From Pelomyxa schiedti (taxonomy: Eukaryota > Evosea > Pelobiontida > Pelomyxidae): a stretch of 64,000 nucleotides of DNA. Within the stretch, counting starts at the first letter, position 1. Each line of letters begins with the position of its first letter. Positions 23,697 through 35,201 of the stretch are shown piece by piece. The position numbers were made by a program, and so were the translations under genes. Where the stretch lies: assembly GCA_020536535.1 (NCBI GenBank), contig JAHLWZ010000733.1, forward strand, positions 1 to 64,000. Direction: 5' to 3'. Below the pieces are notes generated by a model. It saw only the letters and a list, made by a program, of their open reading frames with translations. It searched no databases and had not been told where the DNA came from.

Positions 23697-23877
23697 GCAC
23701 GCCCCTGAGTGTCCCTCGAGCACAACAAGCCTCAGTAGCTTTTGATACCAAATGTCAGGTGATAAAACCACGTTAAAACGGAAAACGCAATACAACAACT
23801 GGTGCGCACCACCATAACACAGCCACTATCGTTTTTCCTTTCTTTTTCTTCTTTTCTTGTAAATCAAAACAAAAATT

Positions 23878-25984
23878 TTAAACGATCGTTCGCCGCCTTA
23901 GTGAACGAGTGTTTTGTAGAATGCGTAGCTGCCAATGGTGAACACCAGTTCTACGGCGACTTTCCATATAGACTAGGGTAAATGTTAGTGTTAACATATG
24001 TTTTGCTGTTGAAGGACTACACACTGTAAAGGTTCTCCAGTAGAACACCTTCAGCAAAAGCAGGAAGGCACTGTACGAGAGGAAAATGCTGGCACCACAG
24101 GAACAGCCTTGGAAGAACTCAATTGCCATGAAAGCAGCAATGTGGTGGATCTGTGTAAAGGTCAGTTGATGTGCCATAATTTGCAATGGGCGGACCTGGT
24201 GGGGTTCACCAAAAACCATGCAGAACACTAAGAAGCGACGTAGACGCAGTCCGTTAGGCTTTGTGAAGTGCAATGTGAGCAACCAGATACAATAAAGCCA
24301 GCCAATATATGTGCAACTCTCAGAAAGCTTTTTTGTGTTGATGTGAAATGGTCAGCTACTTAATATAAGCTTGGGGTGTTCAAACATTTTCTTGCAAAAA
24401 TGCCATAGGGTGCAACCAAGATATCTTCGAAAAAACGGACCACGACAATTGTGCAGTAAGAAAGAGGCCGGCAGTGTTTGCTAAAGCTATCATGAAGTTA
24501 TTTCTGCCTATCAACAAGTTTCTTTGAACAAGATCACAAGCAAAATACGATACCAGGACTGAAATTTCGCGATTAGTAGGAAGTGATAAAACGTGGGGCA
24601 TACTCATTGTAAGAAATACATATGGATGCCGGTATATACATGGAGGGGCACTGCCCGGTAGAGGGGAAAGGTAGTTCATAAATTTGCCAAGAAGGTAGAA
24701 GGCCACAAGGCGAACTGCTACAGCTAGTTCTTTGGAGAGTGGGGGTTCAGTGTGCGATGAATGACTTGCCGGCGCGGGTGCTGGCGCTGCATATCCAGTA
24801 CTGCTAGCTGTGATTTTTACGGGGTGTGGGGTAACTGGTGTGTGTGAAACGTGCTGGGCAGTCTTTCTCCTTGCTCTTCTTCGTATGACCTTATCCCTGT
24901 TACGCTGGAGGTCAACTAACAAATGCCGGTAACTGGCCGGGGGGAGTTTCAGTGAAGGATCAAGTAGTCGATCAGCCTCCAGTGCATGAAACCGCAGGTT
25001 GAGGCAAAAATTTCTTTGGAGGAGACGCCTCCAAGGCATGTCATCTATTGGTAATGATCATGAATATCATAATGTTGAAAGTGACACACTTTGTCGAGAA
25101 ATGACAGCCCATTTCTTGCAAACAAGGGCGCACTGCAGTAGTGAAAAAACATCAAGAAAGCAAAAAATGTTCAGGAGACAGTCAAAAGGAAGTGACAGTA
25201 TCGATACAGGCGTATTTAGGTGAATTTCTTCTGGTACATAATACAGTGGGTCATCAGACCACCACTCCTGGGGTTTGACCTTTTTTGGGAGGGCCTTTTT
25301 GCCTTTTCCAGGTGGTTTTGCATATGAGGACATGGGGTAAAGGTACTGTGATGACAACGTGGAATGCGGCACATGTGAATTGTAAATCTCGGGAGCATCT
25401 ACAGCAGCATACCAGGATGGTTCTTCAAAAAGGTCCCCAAAACCAGTATCTGGTACTAGTGGTGATTTGGACGTTTGGGATATAGGCCAACTGTCCGTTG
25501 TAGCAGGAGGGTGTCCATCCATATGTGGTGGCGCACTTGACTCGGGTGGAATTTTCGAGGGTAGAACACCAAAGGCATCCTTGTTGGCAGTCAATGGCAT
25601 ATTTGTCCCACTTGGAAAATCCTCAAACATGTATGACATATCAACATCGTCGAGTTCTTCAGAATCCGTTTTCCCTATTGTGGCCGATGTAGAGGTTGAC
25701 GGTGGAGGAAAATGATATGCAGGTGCAGCTGCCAAACTCTGACCAGGCGTGAATTCAAAAATCGGTGGAGACAAAATAGAGGCAGAAGAAGAGGTAGTGC
25801 TCGTCGTCGCCGTCGTTGTAGCGGCGCCTGCATTTGGTGCCTTTTGCAGAAAGTTCCACATCTTGACTATTTCATCCACCGAGACAACAACCTTAGTCGG
25901 GGCGCCCGTAGAGGAAGTAGCCGTAGCCGCAACTGCTTCTTGTGGTGTCGGTGCGGTGAGTTTGTTGCCGTTACTACTACTCAT
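23878..25984 (-). CDS. F-box protein with a multi-pass membrane C-terminus
   Basis: ATG at 25984 (MSSSNG). A roughly 200-residue acidic/Ser-rich N-terminus precedes an F-box at about 25190-25060 (LPFDCLLNIFCFLD, then LVCKKW). It is completed across a 44-nt intron by MPWRRLLQRNF, the usual end of F-box motifs. F-boxes bind SKP1 and place substrates on SCF ubiquitin ligases. The downstream exon (25040-24400) has a basic linker (KVIRRRARRKT) and then hydrophobic segments, for example VRLVAFYLLGKFMNYL and IALANTAGLFLTAQLSWSVF. After an intron (about 24392-24336) more follow (YIGWLYCIWLLTL, IFLSYSAFLLLLKVFYW) up to the stop at 23878. At least four likely transmembrane helices suggest a membrane-anchored SCF receptor. 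The link to the second hydrophobic exon is tentative but in phase. Confidence 0.65.
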
Positions 25985-26176
25985 TAGTACGTCAGATCCG
26001 CACCACCTTCCGTCACGATACACGTCGAGATGTATGGTTTTTTTTTTGTTTTGTTTATTTTTTTTTTCCCTTTTCTTTTCTGATTTGAGATCCAGACTTT
26101 TCGGATGACAGGAATAAAGACTTGACAGGTGTCAAGGTTTTGCTTGATTGAGTTGATCTTTTGGGCAACACAGTGT

Positions 26177-27240
26177 TTAGGGGTCGCTTTTGAAAACAAC
26201 TGAGCGTTTTGCCGGAGGATTTCGGGCTGATTTGGGCTTTGCTGTTGTTGATGTTGTGGGTTTGTGTGCACACACTTTAGTTTTTGGGGGATAGAGACAA
26301 GGCAGATAGACAGAGTTGGTGGTGAGGAATGAGTGCAAGAAGAGATTCACTTCCAGTAGATCTTGGGTCCACCGGCGGTACAGGTAGCTGCATCGATCAC
26401 TTTGCACCATTTCGCATAGAACGGTGTAATCGTCTATTCCGGGGTGTTTGGATCTGTTAATGGGAAAAAAGATAACAAAAATTAGTTGGAGAGGAATGGT
26501 CAGGGGAAACTATTTGTTTTGTGCATAGAAAAATGAAGGTTTCCACCTAGTAATAAAATAAATAGTCATTCAACCATGAGGGGAAGAAGTACTTCGGATG
26601 CAATCGTGGCCATCGATGTATTTAATATATCCTGTGGATTGAGAGGGAGAAAGGAAGGAAAAAAAGGTTTTTGAGTTGTAAATGAAAAGTTGCACTATAA
26701 CCTGAATTGTTCTTTGACATTTGGTGGAAATAATACCGAGATATGAAGCAAGTCTTTTCTATGAGTTTGTTTGTTCTGTTACAAGAACACTGATTTGCAG
26801 AAATACCTGTAAAACAGTTTCGAAATCAGTTGTATCTTCTATTGCAGGGAGATTGAGTGAAAGGGAGAGCTTTTTGGGAGTCAGGGGGAAAAAAGTTAGC
26901 TGATGTGTAGAAAAACCTGTAGAGCGTGGATAAATTCTGTAACTTCACTTAATTCTGACAAAATGGTGGCTGTTGCGAACATTGGTTTCTCCCCATTCCC
27001 TAATCTCTCCATCTCCTAATCATTTTATTAAAACACGGAACAAAGGCACAATACAAAGAAACGAAACAGTAGCAATAGTAAACATAAGTACAAAGAAATG
27101 CACAAATATCGAAATTGGAGACGCCAATTGCCTGCCTGCACGATTCTGGTGAGCTTCAAAATTTGATCAGGCAACTTCACACTGACCATCTCGGTCGCTG
27201 TCTTATTCACTTCAGTCCTCCAGTCCTCCATTTTATCCAT
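26177..27240 (-). CDS. small multi-exon protein, possibly PA28-type proteasome activator-like
   Basis: Starts at ATG 27240. The N-terminal helix (TEVNKTATEMVSVKLPDQI) resembles the first helix of PA28/REG proteasome activators, where a similar (K/L)P-x-(K/Q)I motif occurs. Small exons follow, separated by GT..AG introns: about 27012-26940 (TILSELSEVTEFIHALQ), 26850-26800 and 26750-26600. A later exon (about 26455-26350) reads HPGIDDYTVLCEMVQSD, similar to the P-x-V-x-DY..V.E.D stretch near the PA28 C-terminus. The splice into that exon is unresolved: another acceptor would end the protein with GGPKIYWK at 26347. The family assignment is a guess; that this is a gene is better supported. Confidence 0.4.
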
Positions 27241-27367
27241 GTTACCGCAGACGACACACCACTAACACAGGGGAAAAGGTAATAGATACTAGATTGATCA
27301 CAGCATTTTCGTCGTGCTGAATTGGACTTGGACTGCGTTGAGAAAACAATCAAGTTAACCGAAAGAA

Positions 27368-30300
27368 ATGAAAGCCACAACGGGTGGCGTTGCCAAGGCC
27401 ACGACGCCAAAAACGGCGGCAAAGGCGCCAACTAAATCCCCCACGCCCAGCAGGCTCAGCTCCGCCAACTCGACGTCTTCCTCAGTCTCCGCCAAATCCA
27501 CCGCCAGATCCACCGCATCAGGCGCCTCCGCCAAGTCTGCGCCGTCCCTCGCGCCCCGCGGAACCCCGACCGTCGTAGTCGACGCATCAGCCCCCGGAGG
27601 CGCGAACGACGACGGCGGCGGCGCCGACGTGGCGCGGGCCGCGAGCGCGGTCGGGGTCGGGGTCGGAGTCGGCGGGCCGTCGGTGGTCAAGACCGTCGGG
27701 GGGTTTGAGAACATGAGGGTGTTTGTGAGGGTGAGGCCGCTCAATCCCATGGAGCTCAGGGAAAACCAGACGAGCGTGGTGCAGCTGGCCCCCGAGCTGT
27801 GCTCTGCCAGGATCGAAGTCCCCGGGAGGATGCCCCACAATTACACTTTCGACGGCGTCTTTGGCGAGGAGTATTATTCCCTTTTTGACCAACCCCCTTG
27901 GCACTTAAACCCTGTAACGCAGGTCAACTCAGAAGCAGATTTATTCTCGTGCAGCTGCCAATGTCATTGATGGAGTTCTTGAGGGTTTCAATGGTGCCTA
28001 AGCTCAGTCTTTTGTTCTCTATATATATCGCTGACAATGTGCCTAGGGACTATTTTTGCATATGGCCAAACTGCTTCTGGAAAAGTATGCCCACTTTCTT
28101 CAACTTCTTGAAGTCTGAGGTATTGTTTTCAAGACCTACACAATGTCTGGTGGTACTACTGAGGATGACAAAGGGATCATACCCCATGCTATTGACCACA
28201 TATTCCACCATATTGCTCAGGACACATCACGAGTTATACCGCCTCATCCGTTTTTGAAGAAACAAACTAAAAATATAGGAATTTGTTGTGTCAGTTGCTT
28301 GCCTTGAGATTTATTGTGAAAAAATAACCGATCTTCTGGGCAAATCTGAGGAAAGACTAAAGTTACGTTTAGATGAGAAAGGGAAGTTTCAAGTCCAAGT
28401 AATACTAATAGTCACAACTATCACAACTCAACAAACACAGGGACTAAAACCCAGAATAGCCAATAATCCAGCAGCTATTTTAAAGAAGATGAATAAGGCA
28501 AATGACAGAAGACATGTAGGGAAAACAAATATGAATGAGAGATCATCCCGGTCACATTCAATATTTCAGGTCCGCAACTGTACAGTCTTGCCTCTGTAAC
28601 TTTTGGCAGATTATCATTGAAAGTAAAAAAAAGAACTCAGAATCCAATGATGTTTTAAAAGCCAAATTAAACTTGGTTGACCTGGCAGGAAGTGAACGAC
28701 AAAAGAAGACCCAAGCAGAGGGAAAGAGGTAATTAGTTACTTTTTTTTTTCATAATCCTGAAATGTGGTGTCCAGATTGCAAGAAGCCACAAAAATCAAT
28801 CTCTCTCTTATGGTTCTTGTCAATGTTATTAATGCTTTGGTAGCTGGAAGTGGAAAGCATGTTCCATACAGAGAAAGCAATGTGAATCCTACTCCTGTCT
28901 ATCCCCCACCCTATTAATTTTCCCCTCCCCCTCAGCTAACGAAACTTCTGGAAGACTCGCTCGGAGGAAATACTAGGTGCACAATGATGGCTAATTGCAG
29001 CCCGGCTTCAAGTAATGCCGACGAAACAGCGAACACACTAGCGTAACTACCGTATATTACTATCCCTCTCTCAATACTTGTAGATATGCACATAAAGCAA
29101 AACAAATAAAAAATAAACCCCAAAAAAATGCCGATGGCCAGGATGGGATACTTGCTCAACTTCAAGAACAAATTAGAATGTTTTTCCCCTTTCACTTTTG
29201 GAGAGATTAACCGCGTGTCCAGGTTAAACGAGGAATTGAAACGCATTGAAGATAGTAGGCCTGTTGGAGAAGCAGCCCGAATGGCCGAAGTTAGTGGTAA
29301 CAGTGGTGTCTCTCCAGAATTACTCATGAATCTACGGTTCGAGAAGGACGAGAAAATCAAAGTACTTCTTTACAACCCTGGTATGGTTAATGGTTCCAAA
29401 CAAGGAAGCACTGGCAAAAGCAAATGTTGCCCAATCTGAGAGAGATCGTATTTACAAGCAACTAAAAGACATGCAAGAGGAAGATGAAAAGGTATCTTTG
29501 AGGTTGTTTCCGATTTACAATAATTGTCGTTTCAGCAAAGAAGGGAAATAGATACCGTCAAGTCCAAATTAAAAAATACTCAGGACGCCATATGCGTTGG
29601 GGGGGTGCGTGTTGCATTCTGTAATATTTCTTACGTTAATAGGTAAACCTACTGGATGAGAATGCACGGCAATCTGCCGAGTTGCTGCAAGCACAGAATG
29701 AAATTGAAATGCAAAAAGTATTCTCTCCAACTAGCTTACTGGTGAACTTTCTTATCTGTTTAGGCCAAAGAGGCACAGCTCCTGCAAGAGTTACAAGCTG
29801 AAGAAGAGGCAGCCTTATTCAAAGAAGAGATGTACAAATCTGTAGAAGACGAGATTGCCAAAAAGACTGCAAAAGCAGAGAAGGTGTTCGCAACGTTAAA
29901 ATCTATGCAAGAAGAAACAGAAGTAATGAAAGCTCAATTTGAAGAGGTTGGCTACACTTTCTTGCTAGTACCCTAACCACAACCAGGAACGGGACTTGTT
30001 ACTGGACTCTATTCGAGAACTAGAGCGGGACTGCAGCTTTCAGGATTTGATAATTGACTACTTCATCCCCCCTGAATACCGGAATCTCATTGAAGAAAAT
30101 GCACGACCTGTAGAAGGTGATAATACCTGGTATGTTCGTCCCACTGTTGAAAATTATTTACCCAGCTCTTATCAAGGGCTCTTATGCACCTTGGACTAGC
30201 AGGGAACAGGGTGTCCAAGCATAGCACCTGGCAGGCAACTTCAGCAAATGAGATGGTAATACTACGAGATGGAGATGAGGACAGTGACCCTGGTGAATGC

Positions 30301-30603
30301 GATGCAGAAGAGCTCACTCTTGTCACCACACAAGAGAGCCCATACCTAAGCTACAACGACCAAGGGATTCTTTCCTCCCGGCCATTCTATTCCCCTCCCT
30401 CGCCCTCGCCCTCGCCACCTGCCTACCAGGCCGCAGAGCCGTCCCCGCGAAGTTCTAGGTCCTCTGCTGCATCATCATCATCACAGTGTCTTCAGGAACA
30501 GCACACAACACAACCCCAACCAACAAGAGCCCACCACTCACACTCACCAACACCAACATCCAGACCACAATCGGCACACCCACACCCAAGGACAGGGTGG
30601 TAG
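27368..30603 (+). CDS. kinesin-2 family motor (KIF3/KIF17-like)
   Basis: Plus-end microtubule motor, in kinesin-2 the driver of anterograde intraflagellar transport. A roughly 115-residue Ala/Ser/Thr-rich N-terminal extension (27368-27710) precedes the motor core, which opens [14 protein letters not shown]. The P-loop GQTASGKT is split by an intron at about 28082. Switch I is [12 protein letters not shown] (about 28540) and switch [15 protein letters not shown] (about 28675). ATKINLSL follows near 28790, and [18 protein letters not shown] is family-typical. The neck begins AKQIKNKP (about 29095), then a long coiled coil (29200-29950). The C-terminal globular part has [18 protein letters not shown] (30050-30100), matching the LIID-FIPPE motif of kinesin-2 tails. 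A Pro/Ser-rich end stops at 30601-30603. It is convergent with CEP120. Confidence 0.88.
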
Positions 30604-30764
30604 GCACTGTGGGTTTCCAGAGACTTTGTAGCTATTTGTATAGAACAACCACGAAAACGAAAACCCCTTCAAAGAATTTTTTTTTTATTTTTGAGAGGTG
30701 GAGGGCATTGCCAGCCTTGCACGTTGTTGTGACATAAAAAAAAAGTGTTCAGTAGTATTAACAA

Positions 30765-33700
30765 TCAATCATTTACATTCGAGGAGGCTTTGGCCATATC
30801 AGCCAGTGTGTGATCGATTTGGACAATCAGGGGAGAAGTGGCTGTGTAATAACCCGTTTGGAGTAGGGTGCTCCTTTCTTGCAGGAGCTGTAAAGCAATC
30901 TCTTGCTGTTGTGGTGTCATGCTGGCGATAGAGATGCCCCCAGGAATACCGTTTGTGAGGTTGCCGGTGGTTGTGAGTGTAGCGGCACTGGGTATGGCAC
31001 TGGAGGGTGTTGTGGTTGTTGTTGCTTTAGGAAAAGCGAGTGGGACAGAGGATGACAAGGTGCCTTGGGTAACAGTGGGGAGTTGTTGTGTAATGGTGGG
31101 GGGTGTCTGCTGTGGCAGAGTGTTGTAATTCATTGTGGAGAATTCAGTGTGATTGGTGGTGCCTTTTAATCTAGCTATATTGGTGTTAACAACATACAAG
31201 ATGTGTCTAGACAATAGAAACCAATCTCTTGGAAGGCTCTCATCAGTTTCTGCTTTCTGTTGCTGGATTCTTCGGACACCTGCTGGAGTTTTCTTTCCAA
31301 CTCGGATTTCTAGGTAGACTTTAGGAAAGGGCAAAGTATGTACTAGTAAACCTGTGAGTTGAGAATGGCGAGTTGCGCTTGCATAGAGGCGGATGGTGAT
31401 GTTGCGTGTGCTTCTTTGTAAATCTGGAACTTTTTTTCAAGGTCCCTGGTAGATACGTTATTTTTCTGTTTTTGTTGGTGTTGCTGGTAAATACAGATAA
31501 CGTGACTCGTGTGAGGAGATGGAAGCTTGAAGGTGAGACTTTTCTGTAATGAGGTCCTGTATCTTTTGCGATAGTGTGAGCTCCTTTCTGGAAAAATCCT
31601 CCGTCAGCCGTTTGGCTACAAGTTGTAATTCTTGTGTTTTGAGATCAAGTTCGTGTTGAAGAGCCTCTTGTTTGTGACGAAGCTGGGGTGGAATCATTGG
31701 AAACAATATTTTAGTACAATAAATGATACTTTCTCTTCTGCTGCTGCCAGTTGGTGTTCCCTTTGATGTATAATTTCAACTCCACTGGTCAGTTTCTCCT
31801 GGTGAAGGGTTAGAATAACAGGAGGAGAAGATGGTTGACACATTGAGGGAGTTGTATTGCTGTTCGTAAGTACGGAATTTTGCTATCCTTTGCTGTTCGT
31901 GGAAGATGAACTGCTGCTCTAAAGCTGCAAGCAATTTGGCTTCCACTTCATGCAAGTCTTTAACATACTTTTCTGATTTGAAGCAAAAGGTTAGTTTTTG
32001 AAGCCAAGGATTGTTATCAACGTTGCTGGTCATGTTTCCAAATCTCTAATTCCAAGGCTGCGGCGTATTCCTGGCTGTCACGATATACGACAGTATCATT
32101 CTTGTCTCCGATAGCTTGTGAGATCCCAGAAGATATGTAGGCTGTGTCAGAACTGTCACCACCAAGATCCTCCAATGTCATAGCTAGCATGAGGTCTCCA
32201 ATCCTCTTGCTCCTGTGGCATTCTTAGGAGGCTGTTGTTTCATGTTTTATTGCTCACATGGATTTATCAGTTGAGATACAGATGGGAAACCAATCTGAAT
32301 TGGCATGAACAGATGCAACTGATGACGGATTATGGCCAGGTTTGCTGATGGGTGGACAACGGAGAACGGTATCCAACCCAATAATACACATAGCCACCTT
32401 CATGGACACTGTAAGAAAAATGCAAAAGATGGAGGGGTTACAACAAACCTGAGCGAAATTTCCACTTCCACTGGGTGGTTGCTCTGACAAGATTTCCACT
32501 ATGAGTGGTTCGTCTTTCAACGTTAGTGACAGCTGTGGCCAACTTTTAGTGAATGTGAAGCTTGTGAAGCCTCCTGGAACAGCTACAGATTGCCCTAATC
32601 CCACCCTCCCACTTTTGGACAGAGCATGTGAAGAAGACACCATAAAAGGTTCAGAAAAGACAGAAGCACTGGATGAATCAAAAGCGGTGTAGTTGTAACG
32701 CAGTACAAGTTGCTTTCCAGAAAAGACTTCAAGCCCACGTACAGATTTGAGTTCCAAGCTGTGTATTATCGATAAAAAGTAAAGAACTATGATATGCTGA
32801 CCTGAAGCGGAAGTGACGAATATCCATCTGGGAAATCACGTTTGGTTCATGTGGTGACTGGTGCCTTGCACTTCTACTTAAATAGGCAGGTGAATAACTT
32901 GGCTAACTGCTAATGAGATATTTATTACCGGGTCGCATTTGAGGCCACACTGGAGGTAGACAGGCTTCTTGTGCCTTGCTCAATGCCATCATGGCAGTTC
33001 GTCAGAGCCTCTGCATCTCCATCACTTTCAATTTGTTTGGTGTCTGAGTTTGTGTCCCGAATATTAAATGACACATTTTTGTTCTGAAACAAATTAGTTC
33101 TACTGGACTGTAGGAAGTGTCGATAAAGAGTATGCTACCGGAATGGGTCTTGTGGTTTCCATTGTCTCTTCAGAACTTCGTTCCTTGGCCATAGAATCGA
33201 CTCCGCTGAAGGTAGAACTTTTTTGGGGTTCTGTTTCAGGTTTTTTCTCTATGGGACTTGCGCGATCTTGTTCACACACTTCACTCATAGATTCTGTTGG
33301 ATCAGAAGAAGTCTTTCTTGTTGTCTCTCTGGTGGTAAGTTCTATTTCTCCGTCAGTATCACTGCTTCTGTCCTCCTTAATTGCACCGGGTGTGCCACCA
33401 AACTGTGGTGAGCCCATTTCGTCGTTTGCCATCTCCATTCTTCTACTCTCACGGGGATTGGTGGTAACAGGGGGACCCCCATGTGGAGATATTGAGGGAG
33501 CTGCCACAGGGTGAGCAATTTTTTTCCTCACTAATCGGGCAAGAGAAAGGTGCACAAAAACACTGGGCTGTTCCGCAGGTGGTAGAAAACTTTCCTTTGT
33601 TGCAGAATTAGTTGATCTATATCGTTGTCTTTCATTCAGGCATACTTGATCCTGAGAGGGTCTTAAAATGTAGGACTGCTCTATTTTGTAGTTGGGTGGT

Positions 33701-34854
33701 CCAGGGCCTGGAGTGTTGCTGGCCAGACTTGCGGTGAGTGTTGATAGAGAAAGTGAAGCACAACCAAGAGGTTTATCCCCTTTGCAAAGAAAGAGGTTCT
33801 CATTGCAGAATGTTAGGTTTATTGGATTGAAAATGAGTGTAATACAAGTGGTTTCTGAAGACTGAAATACTCCTGTAATTCTTTGACACTGCTTAAAATG
33901 ATAAATGAAGCAACCCAGGGACGAAAATCTGGATTGGTAGCGTCTGTGAAAATGACCTGGATAAATTTAATGGAGTTTCCTTGGATAACTACAGTTTACC
34001 TTTGTTGTGATTGGGTTGTCAAAAAGAGTGAAAAAGAAATGGAACCCGTCAGGTGGTTTTGGGGTTGTATTGCTACCACTCATCAAATGAACCAAGTTTC
34101 GGCATGACACTATTACGAGTTTCATTACAAACTGATCTTTTCCATCTCCAATATCAACACGTACTTTCATCTTGTTGTCGTGACATGGAAGAAAAAAAGA
34201 AAAGTAAATCAAACCATAGGAGGACACCGCAAAGGGGGATTTTCACTTCCCAGTTCTTTATTTCGCAAATTTGCACAAAGGAGTAACTCTAAAAAATAGT
34301 CAGTGCAAGTAAGTTCTTTCTATTTAACCTGGTCCACCAGATTTTCTTGCATTAAGCAGAGGTTCCCACGCAGGCCTGGAAGGAGGTTGCCCGTTAGAAA
34401 TGACAGGGATGTCTCTAAGCATCACCATAATATGTCCTAGGGGTACTCCACCAAGGCATAGCTTTTTATTTTTCTTTGTGAACTGGGGAAAAAAAAGGGT
34501 AGGGAATGGCACTTGAATTTTTACAGAGGCCCTATTCTGCCGCAAAATGAGAAGTTGCTTCTCAGATAATTCCCAACGAAAATCTGCATTCCAGGTGGGG
34601 TTTGCTTCCCTGGGCGGGGCAGTTGTCGTTTGAAGGCACTTGTTGGCAAACGTAACCTGCACATACACGCCACCACTTTCGCCTGCAAAAAGTTACGCTA
34701 CGAACAGTACAGTGAAGTACCTTTATCAGCAGACGACGGCTCGAGCAGGTAGCGACCTGGATTGAAATGAGATTAATGCTAACAACAACCAGTACCAACC
34801 TTTAAGCACACTAACAACCAACAAGTATTTGAGATCTCTCCTCCCTGCGCTCAT
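30765..34854 (-). CDS. CEP120-like centriolar protein
   Basis: CEP120 promotes centriole elongation and ciliogenesis. Start ATG at 34854; the N-terminal C2 domain reads YLLVVSVLKGRYLL across an intron, then ESGGVYVQVTFANK, NPTWNADFRWELS and LCLGGVPLGHIMVMLRDIP, matching the first C2 domain of CEP120 (strand-strand-acidic loop order, a hydrophobic IVVSVLEGR-like start). A second C2-like region (about 34200-32250) contains SLTLKDEPLIVEILSEQP and long Ser/Glu linkers. The C-terminus (about 32170-31300) is coiled coil, for example EYAAALELEIWK, KDLHEVEAKLLAALEQQF and QHELDLKTQELQLVAKRL, ending in a Thr/Pro/Gln-rich tail with its stop at 30765. Identification rests on domain order and the N-terminal match. 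The neighbouring kinesin-2 gene supports a ciliary context. Confidence 0.7.
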
Positions 34855-35201
34855 CTTCTCATTTTGATTTTAAAATTCGCTTTTGGTGCTTCATGGGTGA
34901 ACCGTTAGACATAATTAGGCATTTTCGCGAAGTGAGAAAGCACGCTTGACGCTACAAGCGAAGGAGGGATCTACCTGCTCAGATCGTGATGAAGGCATCT
35001 GTTCAACCGAAAAAAAACAGGCACTATTTATACAATTGAGCGAAAATCTTGAGCCGAAGATAAGAAGCACAAAAGCAAGGAAAAAAAAAGAAAAAAAAGA
35101 AAGCAACGTACCCTCCAACTACGAACAGGCACCACTCCCCTGCGTGTTAATCAACAGAAAAAAAACACCCGTCGATCACCATAACAAATACAAAATCGGA
35201 G
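34855..35201. promoter_or_regulatory. divergent intergenic space between CEP120 and the SH3 gene
   Basis: Only 347 bp separate two divergent start codons, so both promoters must lie here. On the plus strand it ends in A-rich tracts (35081-35099 and 35158-35167). No TATA box or known motif could be assigned, and the open frames within have no support. Confidence 0.45.

Noticed and set aside
25982..25986. Stop and start overlapping as TAATG between two minus-strand frames, suggesting a dicistronic transcript
   Set aside because: The upstream frame past 26347 is Lys/Thr-rich low-complexity sequence in the A-rich leader. The small gene probably ends earlier, so the overlap is likely chance.
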